Source: Actinomycetota bacterium (lineage in GTDB: Bacteria > Actinomycetota > Thermoleophilia > Gaiellales > Gaiellaceae). Taken from it: a DNA stretch of 19,268 nucleotides. The position numbers and the translations under genes were made by a program. The notes beneath the pieces were generated by a model. It was not told where the DNA came from. It saw only the letters and a program-made list of their open reading frames with translations, and did no database searches. Positions 1 through 6,434 of the stretch are shown here, in pieces. Position 1 is the first letter of the stretch; the number at the start of each line of letters is the position of its first letter. Where the stretch lies: the NCBI GenBank assembly GCA_013696185.1, contig JACCZA010000287.1, positions 1 to 19,268 on the forward strand, written 5' to 3'.

Positions 1-9
1 CCTGTGCGG

Positions 10-900
10 TCAGGCCGCGTCGAGCCGCTTCTTGAAGCCGAAGCTCGTCGCCTCGTAGCCCAGGCGCTCGTAGAAGGCATGGGCGTCGGCGCGCGTGCGT
101 CGGGATGAGAGGACGATCTGTGAGCAGCCCACGCGCTGTGCGAGCTGCTCAATAGTCCGGACGAGTGTGCCGCCAACGCCCCGGCGCCGTGCGGAGGACG
201 CGACGACGAGCGCCGTGAGTCGGCATGCCGGAGCGTCGTGCTCGATCGGCCACTCGATCCGCATGGATGCGAGGCCGAGGACGCCATCGGAACCAGTCGC
301 TATTAGTAGCCGTTCGTTTGGCGTCATCTCGAGCCGTCCTAGCCTTTCCTCCACCTGGTCGCTGGTGGCCGGATACCCGAGCTCTTCGAGCAACGGAGCT
401 ATCGCGGCTGCGTCGGCGACTGCGGCGTCGCGGAGGACGTAACCCGCGCCTTCGGCGAGCGCTTCCTCGGACGCGACAGACAACGTGGGACGGTGGACGA
501 GCTCGAGCTTGAGACCGTCAGGATCGTAGAAGAAGACGGCGTAGTAGCCGGGGCGGTAGTCGTGCTCGATCGGCACCGACTCGATCTCGGCACCCTGCGC
601 TTTCAGCCAGCCAGCACGTTCATCAACGACCGCACGAGAAGCGACATGGAAGGCGATGTGGTGCAGCCCGATGCTGTAGCGGTCGTAGGGGCGCGCATCC
701 GACGACTGCCGCTCGCGGAGCCCGAGCCCGATAGCGCCCTCGGCGGGTGGCGCGGCCAGGTAATAGACCGGCTCGCCGCGCTCGCCGACGATGCGGTCGC
801 CGTCGCTCCAGCCCAGCGGGAACAGGAGACCGCGGTAGAAGTCGAGGCTCGCCTCGAGCGAGCTTACGACGAGGTCGATGTGGCGGACGGCTGCATCCAT
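10..900 (-). CDS. VOC (glyoxalase-fold) / GNAT acetyltransferase fusion protein
   Basis: A 296-residue protein joining two small enzyme folds. Residues 1-140 are a vicinal-oxygen-chelate domain: HIDLVV near the start (H7), GLHHIAFHV (H80/H81) and DPDGLKLELVH (E133) sit where VOC metal ligands usually lie. Residues about 153-296 are a GNAT N-acetyltransferase domain with the acetyl-CoA loop RRRGVGG (239-244) and the late motif AFYERLGYEA, whose tyrosine (Y277) is the usual general acid. VOC members include glyoxalases, dioxygenases and antibiotic-binding proteins, and GNATs acetylate amines, so the substrate cannot be named. I chose the ATG at 900 because the VOC fold begins at once; the frame stays open further upstream but that stretch is antisense to the MFS gene. 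No Shine-Dalgarno is evident. The upstream MFS gene ends 86 bases away on the same strand, so co-transcription is possible. The fold calls are firm; the role is unknown. Confidence 0.85.
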   Translation of the reverse strand: MDAAVRHIDLVVSSLEASLDFYRGLLFPLGWSDGDRIVGERGEPVYYLAAPPAEGAIGLGLRERQSSDARPYDRYSIGLHHIAFHVASRAVVDERAGWLKAQGAEIESVPIEHDYRPGYYAVFFYDPDGLKLELVHRPTLSVASEEALAEGAGYVLRDAAVADAAAIAPLLEELGYPATSDQVEERLGRLEMTPNERLLIATGSDGVLGLASMRIEWPIEHDAPACRLTALVVASSARRRGVGGTLVRTIEQLAQRVGCSQIVLSSRRTRADAHAFYERLGYEATSFGFKKRLDAA

Positions 901-986
901 GTAAGGAAGGAAGGTACGACCGCGACTTCCTAGCCCGCGTCCATCTTGACGACGTGAACCAGTCACTTTCAGGCGTTGCCGGCTAC

Positions 987-2285
987 TCACTCGACTCCAG
1001 CGGGGAGTTCGCGGAGGGAGCGTACGGGTGACGCGGCGACTGGGATGAATGGCAGGAAGCTGAGGAGTGCGCCGATCAGCATCGCCTGCCGCAGTCCGAG
1101 CCCGCCGGCGAGGGCGCCGCCGATCGCCGTTCCGAGTGGGAAGGCGCCCGTGCCGGCGGTGGTGGTGAAGCCGATCACGCGTGCCTGCAGGCGGTCTGGG
1201 ACGAGCGCTTGGCGGACGCTCGTGGCGCTGACGCTGTAGAGCGCTCGGGCGAGGTTCTCGAGAGTCCAGCCGAGCGCGAGGAAGGGGATCGCCGCATCTC
1301 TCGGTGCGACGGCTAGGACGAGGGTTGCTGGGCCGAAGAGAAAGAATGCGGTTACGACCGTCCGGCCGACTCCGAGACGCTCGGCGACTCGTCGGCCGAA
1401 CGCAGCGCCGGTGAATCCTCCGATCTGCCCTAGTGAAAGCACGACCCCGACGAGTGCGGCCGTCAGTCCGAGCTGGCGAACGGCGTAGACGATGACGATT
1501 GCCCACACGAATCCGAGCGCAAGGTTCGCCAACGAGTGCGAGAGCAGAAGTGGACGCAGGTACGGATGGCCGAGCACGTACCGTCCGCCTTCGCGGAGGT
1601 CCCGCCGCGTCGCCCGCGTCTCGCGGCGCGCAACCTGCGGCCCCTCGTCGCGTCGCGAGACGGAACCGATGAAGAGCGCGGACGCGACGAATGACGCTGC
1701 GTCTGCCACGAGCGCGACGGGAGCCGTTACGAGTGAGATCAGCCCACCGGCGGCGCCGGGACCGGCGGCCGACGCGACGACACGGCTCGCCTCGAACTTC
1801 GCGTTTGCCTCGATCAGCTCTGTGGGCGCGACAACCGTCGGGAGATACGCCTGTGAGGCGATCTCGAAGAGGACCGAGAGCAGCCCGTTGACCACGGCGA
1901 TGACGAAGAGATGGGGAAGCGTCAAGATCCCGAGCCCGTACGCGACCGGAGCCGAGACGAGCAAGGCCGCGCGCCCGAGGTCCGCCGCGATCATGACCGG
2001 GCGCCGACGAACCTGATCGACCCAGACGCCCGCCGCTATCCCCAACAGATTCGGCAGGCTCCCCGCCGTCACCAGCAGCGCGACCTCGAACGACTTCGCG
2101 TGAAGCACGATAAGCGCCGTCAACGGCAACGCCAGTAGCGTCACCTGGCTCCCGACGGCACTGACCGTCTGCGCGGTCCAGAGGCGCATGAAGTCCCCGT
2201 CTCGCCAGAGCCCGCCCAGAGGCCGCGCCGGCCAACTCGCGGGCCGCACATGAGCTGGACGTCCGGCCGACGGGTGGTCCGGCAC
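987..2285 (-). CDS. MFS transporter, drug/siderophore-exporter type (MFS_3, EntS-like)
   Basis: A 432-residue polytopic membrane protein with about 10-12 hydrophobic segments. The N-terminal half opens FMRLWTAQTVSAVGSQVT, the typical start of the MFS_3/EntS exporter group. A loop with VDQVRRRPVM after the second helix matches the MFS motif A position, and AFGRRVAERLGVGR repeats it in the second half. Members of this group export siderophores, macrolides and other small molecules by proton antiport at the cytoplasmic membrane; the substrate here is not readable. The GTG at 2285 is the first usable start after an in-frame stop, but translation could begin a little later because the first 25 residues are proline-rich and poorly conserved in style. 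It stands alone after a long non-coding stretch with a palindrome 66 bases upstream, suggesting its own regulated promoter. The neighbouring VOC-GNAT gene could be a detoxification partner. Confidence 0.88.
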   Translation of the reverse strand: MPDHPSAGRPAHVRPASWPARPLGGLWRDGDFMRLWTAQTVSAVGSQVTLLALPLTALIVLHAKSFEVALLVTAGSLPNLLGIAAGVWVDQVRRRPVMIAADLGRAALLVSAPVAYGLGILTLPHLFVIAVVNGLLSVLFEIASQAYLPTVVAPTELIEANAKFEASRVVASAAGPGAAGGLISLVTAPVALVADAASFVASALFIGSVSRRDEGPQVARRETRATRRDLREGGRYVLGHPYLRPLLLSHSLANLALGFVWAIVIVYAVRQLGLTAALVGVVLSLGQIGGFTGAAFGRRVAERLGVGRTVVTAFFLFGPATLVLAVAPRDAAIPFLALGWTLENLARALYSVSATSVRQALVPDRLQARVIGFTTTAGTGAFPLGTAIGGALAGGLGLRQAMLIGALLSFLPFIPVAASPVRSLRELPAGVE

Positions 2286-2879
2286 GGTCTGGGACGCTAC
2301 AGAAGACGCACCTTCGCCGCCATGTATCTAAGTGGGTGTGGGACGAATAACTTGCTAGCAAGAGACTGAGATTGCGGGGGACGCTCGTCACCGAAGGCGA
2401 GAGCGGAGCATGGAGATCGTCCCTGGCGGCGAACGGTTGCACCGCTATGAAGACTACGTTGCCCCGGTACTAAGTAAACACGGCGCTATACCAGGCCGCG
2501 ATGACACGGCACTAACACGACGCGGACTCGCTGGCCGCGGCTGTAAATGTCTCGTAAGTTTTCGCGGCGGCGTGTGAGTTGTCCGCCCCGAAAAGGGCCT
2601 CTCTATGTAGAGGGATCGTTCGCGGCCCGCGTAGGCGTATCCGTCTGGGCGCGCGCGTCGTTGATCCCTGGCTCCTCTGCCGGCGCGACCAAAACTGATT
2701 GGCTGATCCAGACGCGCCGCGCGGCGGCGGCAAGGTGCTGCCGTTGCGCCCTTCGACATCGATGGCGGTGAGACCAGGCTGGGGCCGGCAAGGGCTCGAG
2801 GGCGGGCGGAGAGGTCGGCTTCTCTTTCGCCGGCGGGCCCAGCGAGGGCGGCGCTGTCCTCGCCACACAGGCGCACACA
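2286..2879. other. about 600-base stretch with no credible gene
   Basis: All frames here are short, start internally and lack recognisable domains or Shine-Dalgarno sites. Composition is mixed: 2330-2500 is visibly less GC-rich than its surroundings, while 2640-2860 is GC-rich. It separates the MFS gene from a recombinase remnant, so eroded mobile-element DNA is the likeliest content. Apart from the palindrome at 2351-2362 I can assign nothing within it. Confidence 0.6.
2351..2362. promoter_or_regulatory. perfect 12-base palindrome, candidate operator of the MFS gene
   Basis: CTTGCTAGCAAG equals its own reverse complement. It lies 66 bases upstream of the MFS GTG start in a locally AT-richer stretch, where a promoter would be expected. 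A TAGATA hexamer at about 2325-2330 on the minus strand could be a -10 box, but no convincing -35 goes with it. Dyads of this kind are typical targets of TetR- or MarR-type repressors of exporters; no regulator gene is in the window. Confidence 0.4.
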
Positions 2880-3091
2880 CCGCCCGACCAACTCGAAGAA
2901 ATCGTGAGAACCCCGAGCAAGCCAAAGAACTACTCCGCACGCTCGTCAAAGACATCCAAGTGCACGACCGCCGCCGGATCATCCCGACCTACAGGATTCC
3001 GGCGGCGGTTCGCGCAATACCTCGTAAGGTGGAGCCAGCCGGGCTCGAACCGGCGACCTCCTGCGTGCCACGCAGGCGCTCTCCCAGCTGA
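2880..3091 (+). pseudogene. C-terminal remnant of a large serine recombinase (integrase)
   Basis: The frame from 2903 reads RENPEQAKELLRTLVKDI followed by QVHDRRRIIPTYRIPAAVRA, which resembles the extreme C-terminal segment of large serine recombinases from actinobacterial integrative elements. Just upstream, in another frame (2880-2908), PPDQLEEIVR looks like the preceding helix, implying a frameshift near 2902. No resolvase catalytic domain or zinc-ribbon domain is found upstream, so most of the gene is gone. The last third of the frame (AGLEPATS and onward) is antisense tRNA-Ala sequence and the stop TGA at 3089-3091 lies inside the tRNA. That arrangement is expected when an element integrated at the tRNA 3' end. 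It is the only plus-strand coding trace in the window. Family assignment rests on recalled motif style, not on a search. Confidence 0.55.
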
Positions 3092-3102
3092 GCTATGGCC
3101 CC
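3030..3102 (-). tRNA. tRNA-Ala, anticodon GGC
   Basis: A complete 73-base cloverleaf. The acceptor stem GGGGCCA pairs with TGGCTCC (one G-T pair), the D-arm is GCTC...GAGC, the anticodon stem CCTGC/GCAGG carries the loop GTGGCAC with anticodon GGC, and the T-arm GCCGG/CCGGC carries TTCGAGC. The discriminator is A. The following bases are CCT, so CCA is not encoded and must be added after transcription. Its first ten bases overlap the end of the nuclease-like gene, and its antisense strand encodes the tail of the recombinase remnant. Confidence 0.96.
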
Positions 3103-3560
3103 AGAAGCTGCCGCCCCAGTGTAGCGGCGAGGTCGTACTCAGCCGCCCAGTTCACTCCCGACCGCTGGCTGTTCAGAGGCGGCGCGAGTCGCAGCCGGAC
3201 CTCGCTCCGCTCGGCGATGCGACCCGCGGGAACTAGGAAGCACCTGTCGAGCTCGAGGCAGTAGGCGGCCAGGGCATCGACTTCGTCCGCGGTGTACGAA
3301 CGTTTTCTCAGACCGTTGGCAGTCCTCCGACACGAGTAGCAGCGAATACTGACGACCGGCCCAAGGCGGACAGCCCACTTGCACTGGACACGAACGAGCC
3401 TCGGCCGCAGGTCGAAGACCAAGTCGTAGCGCTCGTCTGCGACGGGCTTCAACACGCCCACGCCGAGCCTAGTCGCGGCGTGGATGATCGCCGTCTCGGC
3501 TACTGCGCCTTTCTGGTTGGAGGTGAGCACATGGGGGAGTGTAGTTGCCTCCTCGGACAA
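3093..3560 (-). CDS. PD-(D/E)XK nuclease-like protein (group I intron-associated endonuclease family)
   Basis: A 155-residue protein resembling the PDDEXK_11 family, first described for intron-encoded homing endonucleases but also found as free-standing genes of unknown role. The visible core is KGAVAETAI (E22), then ERYDLVFDLRPRLVRVQCKW with D46 and Q59-x-K61, a plausible E...D...QxK catalytic set, followed by a CYSCRR pair and RSYTADEVDALAAYCLE as in that family. The start is uncertain: TTG at 3560 gives the longest form, while GTG at 3530 fits where such proteins usually begin. It starts nine bases after rsfS. It ends with TAG at tRNA positions 8-10, so it is probably co-transcribed with the tRNA. 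Neither it nor the tRNA shows an intron. It may be a leftover of mobile DNA at this tRNA, like the recombinase remnant on the other side. Confidence 0.7.
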   Translation of the reverse strand: MSEEATTLPHVLTSNQKGAVAETAIIHAATRLGVGVLKPVADERYDLVFDLRPRLVRVQCKWAVRLGPVVSIRCYSCRRTANGLRKRSYTADEVDALAAYCLELDRCFLVPAGRIAERSEVRLRLAPPLNSQRSGVNWAAEYDLAATLGRQLLGP

Positions 3561-3569
3561 CGGCCCAGG

Positions 3570-3932
3570 CTAGCTCGCCGCGGCCTCGAGCTCCGGTTCG
3601 ACTGTCGGCACGTCGCCCCACAGGTGCTCGAGGCGATAGAAGCCGCGCGCCTCCGGCGTGAAGATGTGGACGACGACGTCGAGGTAGTCGGCGACGATCC
3701 AGGTCGACTCGGCGGTGCCCGCCGTCGAGCGCGGCAGCAGACCTTCGTCCTTCTTCAGGCGCCCGTGGATCTCGTCGGAGATCGCCTTCGTCTGCCGCGC
3801 GTTCTGGCCACTGCAGATCACGAAGAAATCGGTGAAGGTAGCCAGAGGCCGCATGTCCAGGATCACGATGTCGTGCGCCAGCTTCTCGTTGGCGAGAGCG
3901 GCGATGCGGCGGGCTTGTTCGAGCGGTGTCAG
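3570..3932 (-). CDS. rsfS: ribosomal silencing factor RsfS
   Basis: RsfS binds ribosomal protein L14 and blocks joining of the 30S and 50S subunits when nutrients are low. The protein contains the family signature: DIVILDMRPLATFTDFFVIC, then SGQNARQTKAISDEI, WIVADYLDVVVHIF and FYRLEHLWGD. The usual N-terminal helix (LEQARRIAALANEKLAHD) is encoded only if translation begins upstream of any ATG, GTG or TTG. The best candidate is CTG at 3930-3932, giving 120 residues starting MTPLEQARR, with GAGGA twelve bases upstream. The first conventional start, GTG at 3866, would delete 22 residues, including that helix. It follows nadD by 52 bases, the standard nadD-rsfS pairing. The identity is secure; the start codon is inferred. 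Confidence 0.92.
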   Translation of the reverse strand: MTPLEQARRIAALANEKLAHDIVILDMRPLATFTDFFVICSGQNARQTKAISDEIHGRLKKDEGLLPRSTAGTAESTWIVADYLDVVVHIFTPEARGFYRLEHLWGDVPTVEPELEAAAS

Positions 3933-3984
3933 AGCTTCGTCGGTTCCTCTCGGTCGCCCGAAGTGTACCGCGGGCGCGCGGACG

Positions 3985-4548
3985 TCAACCGTCGCGGTAG
4001 AGGCCGAATGCCGCGATCGTGCGCTCGACGGGTGCAGGGACGGTACCGCCGGAAGTCTGACCCCGCGCGATTCTGGCCCGGATGTCCGAGGAGGAGATCG
4101 GCAGCGGCTCGAGCTCGAAGAGCTCGACGCGCTCGGGGTGCTCGAGGCCCGCGAGGACTCCCTCGAGCAGCGAGCGGCCGTGGGTCGGCCGGGTGGCGAC
4201 GCCCAGCCGCGCGAGGCGCAGCACCTCGTCGGGCTCCTTCCACGTGGCGAAGGCGGCGAGCTGGTCGGCGCCGATCAGGACGAGCGGCTCGTGGAAGCGC
4301 CCTTCGCGCAACAGGTCGACGGTGAAAGCGTGCTCGTCGAGCTCGACCGTCGCTCGCGGCAGGTCACCGAACGCTGCCTCCGCGAGTCGCAGGCGTATCT
4401 CGGGTGAGGTGACGACCCGTCTGTGGCCGGGCGCGGCGACGACCAGCACGACCAGCTGCTCGAGCGCAAAGTGCCCGATGGCGGTGCGTGCGAGGGCCAG
4501 GTGGCCGTTGTGCGGCGGGTCGAAGGCGCCCCCCAAGAGCCCGATCAC
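3985..4548 (-). CDS. nadD: nicotinate-nucleotide adenylyltransferase NadD
   Basis: NadD joins nicotinate mononucleotide and ATP to make deamido-NAD in cytoplasmic NAD biosynthesis. The 187-residue protein opens GLLGGAFDPPHNGHLALA, containing the nucleotidyltransferase HxGH motif (residues 13-16). It has IGADQLAAFATWKEPDEVL in the middle, the substrate-recognition segment with a conserved tryptophan, and ISSSDIRARIARG (151 onward), the C-terminal ATP-binding ISSTxIR motif with S in place of T. The length is near the lower end for the family. The GTG at 4548 overlaps the obgE stop by four bases (GTGA), indicating translational coupling. A longer open frame upstream is out-of-frame obgE sequence and was discarded. 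Placement between obgE and rsfS is a common bacterial order. Confidence 0.95.
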   Translation of the reverse strand: MIGLLGGAFDPPHNGHLALARTAIGHFALEQLVVLVVAAPGHRRVVTSPEIRLRLAEAAFGDLPRATVELDEHAFTVDLLREGRFHEPLVLIGADQLAAFATWKEPDEVLRLARLGVATRPTHGRSLLEGVLAGLEHPERVELFELEPLPISSSDIRARIARGQTSGGTVPAPVERTIAAFGLYRDG

Positions 4549-5738
4549 CGCAGCTCGAGCACCTCGTCGCCGAGCTCGACCGCCGCACCGCCTTTGGCCC
4601 CTGCGGCGCGCAGGGCCGCCTCGAGCTCCTCCCCGCTCGGCGCCTGTCCGACGACGCGGAAGCCGCGATCGGTGCGGAGGATCCGGTACGCAGGGCGCAC
4701 GCGCGGCTTCGGCCGGTAGACGAGGTACTCGACGAGTCCCTCCTCGTCCGGCGCGAGCGGCGGCTGCTCCGCCGGCGGGCAGAGGGAGAACAAGGTGCGC
4801 TTGAGCTCCTCGATCCCGGCTCCGGTCGCGCACGAGACGTGGAACACGCGGAGCACCCGCGGACCTCCGAGCTCGAGCCGGGGCAACTCCGGTACGAGGT
4901 CGATCTTGTTCAGCACGATCGCCTGCGGGCGCTCGTCGAGACCCGCACCGTAGCGGCGCAACTCGTCCTGCAGGGTCGCGAGCGCCGCTTCTGGCTCCGC
5001 CGCGACGTCGAGCACGTGCAGGAGCAGGCGGGCCCGCTCGAGGTGCGCCAGGAACTCGTGCCCGAGCCCCACGCCTTCGCTCGCGCCTTCGATCAGACCG
5101 GGGACGTCGGCGACGGTGAGCTGGCGGCCGCTCGGGGACTCGAGCGTCCCGAGCACGGGTGCGAGCGTCGTGAAGGGGTAGTCGGCAACCTTCGGCGTGG
5201 CGTTCGAGAGGCGACGGAGGAGCGACGACTTGCCGGCGTTCGGCAGGCCGACGAGCGCCGCATCGGCCAGCAGCTTCAGATGCAGGGTCAGCCATGCCTC
5301 CTCGCCGGGGAGCCCCGTCTCCGCGAACCTCGGGGTCCGCCGCGTGGGCGTCGCGAAGCGACGGTTGCCCCGGCCGGCCGATCCGCCCCGTGCGGCGACG
5401 AAGCGAGCGCCCGGCGAGGCGAGGTCCGCGATCAGGCGCTCCTCCTCGTCGAGGATCTGGGTGCCGACCGGGACGCGCACCTCCGCAGTGGCGCCGCGGG
5501 CACCGTTCCGCTGACTGCCGCCGCCGGGCTCGCCGCGCCCGCCGCGGAAGCGCTGGTTGGCGCGGAAGGCCGAGAGGTCGCGCAGGTCAGGGTCGGCGAG
5601 GAGCACGATGTCGCCCCCCGAGCCACCGTCGCCGCCGTCGGGCCCGCCCTTCGGCACGTGCTTCTCGCGGCGGAAGGAGAGGCCGCCGTCTCCGCCCCGT
5701 CCCGCCCGGACGTGGATGCGTGCGCGATCGTTGAACAT
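4545..5738 (-). CDS. obgE: Obg-family GTPase, late 50S ribosome assembly
   Basis: A 397-residue essential-type GTPase acting in late large-subunit assembly and stress responses. The N-terminal Obg fold (about 1-155) is glycine-rich with the expected PKGGPDGGDGGSGGDIVL and RGGRGEPGGG loops. The G domain has G1 GLPNAGKS (164-171), switch I with the NATPKVADYPFTTLAP stretch, G3 DVPG (211-214) followed by LIEGASEGVGLGHEFL, and G4 NKID (277-280). A C-terminal OCT domain (about 325-397) contains EYLVYRPKPR and a FRVVGQ segment, so it is the longer actinobacterial/Bacillus layout rather than the OCT-less form. The ATG at 5738 is immediately followed by the conserved FNDRARIHVRAG. No Shine-Dalgarno is visible. 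It follows rpmA by 36 bases, the classic rplU-rpmA-obg order, and its TGA overlaps nadD. Confidence 0.97.
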   Translation of the reverse strand: MFNDRARIHVRAGRGGDGGLSFRREKHVPKGGPDGGDGGSGGDIVLLADPDLRDLSAFRANQRFRGGRGEPGGGSQRNGARGATAEVRVPVGTQILDEEERLIADLASPGARFVAARGGSAGRGNRRFATPTRRTPRFAETGLPGEEAWLTLHLKLLADAALVGLPNAGKSSLLRRLSNATPKVADYPFTTLAPVLGTLESPSGRQLTVADVPGLIEGASEGVGLGHEFLAHLERARLLLHVLDVAAEPEAALATLQDELRRYGAGLDERPQAIVLNKIDLVPELPRLELGGPRVLRVFHVSCATGAGIEELKRTLFSLCPPAEQPPLAPDEEGLVEYLVYRPKPRVRPAYRILRTDRGFRVVGQAPSGEELEAALRAAGAKGGAAVELGDEVLELR

Positions 5739-5774
5739 GACGCGTGCGGTGCGCCGGCCGGAGGGCCTCGGAGC

Positions 5775-6023
5775 CTAGTCGACGACGGCGACGAAGCGGC
5801 GCTCGCCGCTCGAGCGGAACTCGACGGTTCCGTCGCGCTTCGCGAAGATCGTGTCGTCTCGGCCGATGCCTGCGCCCGGGCCCGGGCGAAAGCGCGAGCC
5901 TCGCTGGCGCACGAGGATCATGCCGGACTTCACGTCCTGGCCGGCGAAGATCTTCACGCCGAGCATCTTCGGATTCGAGTCGCGCCCGTTCCGCGAGGAG
6001 CCGAGGCCCTTCTTGTGCGCCAT
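5775..6023 (-). CDS. rpmA: 50S ribosomal protein L27
   Basis: L27 reaches toward the peptidyl-transferase centre of the 50S subunit. The 82-residue protein has the family opening MAHKKGLGSSRNGRDSNPK, then LGVKIFAGQDVKSGMILVRQ and RGSRFRPGPGAGIGRDDTIF, with a C-terminal FRSSGERRFVAVV. It begins directly with MAHKKG, so there is no Firmicute-type cleavable leader. The length is normal. The ATG abuts the rplU stop codon with no spacer base, implying reinitiation or coupling and matched synthesis of L21 and L27. No independent promoter is visible. Confidence 0.98.
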   Translation of the reverse strand: MAHKKGLGSSRNGRDSNPKMLGVKIFAGQDVKSGMILVRQRGSRFRPGPGAGIGRDDTIFAKRDGTVEFRSSGERRFVAVVD

Positions 6024-6392
6024 CTACGCCGTCTCCTCCTCGACCGTCTCGGCGGGTGGCTTGTCCGCCTTCTTCGCCCGGGACGCCCTCGCCTTGCCGA
6101 TCGACGTGATCTCGAGCTGCGAGAGCCGGCTGCGATAGCCGTTGTGCCGGCGGTAGCCGCTCTTCGCCCGGTACTTGCCGATCCGGATCTTCTCGCCGAG
6201 GACGTGCTGCACGACGGTCGCCGTCACCGTGACGCCCTTCGGGGCGATCTGCGTCTCGCCGTCGCCGCCGAGCAGGAGCGTCGGGGCCGTCAGGGTCTGG
6301 CCCTCCTCCTGCGGGACGCGATCGACGAGCAGGCGCTCGCCCTCGCGCACGCGGTACTGCTTGCCGCCCAGTGTGATGATCGCGTAGGCCAT
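6024..6392 (-). CDS. rplU: 50S ribosomal protein L21
   Basis: L21 binds 23S rRNA near domain I in the large subunit. The 122-residue protein starts MAYAIITLGGKQYRVREGE, the family opening. It continues with APKGVTVTATVVQHVLGEKI and KYRAKSGYRRHNGYRSRL, the L21 signature region that contacts rRNA. The C-terminal tail beyond about residue 103 (ASRAKKADKPPAETVEEETA) is a charged extension longer than in the shortest L21 proteins. The ATG at 6392 is unambiguous, although the upstream bases show no Shine-Dalgarno. It lies 42 bases after the ribonuclease gene, too short a gap for a large structured leader, so read-through from the ribonuclease transcript is likely. Confidence 0.97.
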   Translation of the reverse strand: MAYAIITLGGKQYRVREGERLLVDRVPQEEGQTLTAPTLLLGGDGETQIAPKGVTVTATVVQHVLGEKIRIGKYRAKSGYRRHNGYRSRLSQLEITSIGKARASRAKKADKPPAETVEEETA

Positions 6393-6434
6393 GAGACGAA
6401 AGAAAGCGGGCCGATGCCCGCAACGGCGTGCAGT

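Noticed and set aside
901..2442. Upstream extension of the VOC-GNAT frame through the MFS gene
   Set aside because: The extension is a different frame of the MFS coding sequence on the same strand and lacks any domain; the VOC fold begins at the ATG at 900.
2410..2577. A 55-codon plus-strand frame starting ATG GAG ATC GTC
   Set aside because: No Shine-Dalgarno, no family resemblance, and it lies in DNA that looks degraded.
2590..2616. CCTCT...AGAGG hairpin as a terminator
   Set aside because: The stem is only five pairs, no T-run follows on either strand and no gene ends there.
2454..2982. Several overlapping minus-strand frames of 100-150 codons
   Set aside because: Arginine/proline/serine-rich in all frames without motifs; overlapping candidates in different frames indicate composition rather than coding.
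3030..3102. Group I intron in the tRNA-Ala, suggested by the neighbouring nuclease family
   Set aside because: The tRNA is contiguous with a normal anticodon loop, so there is no intron.
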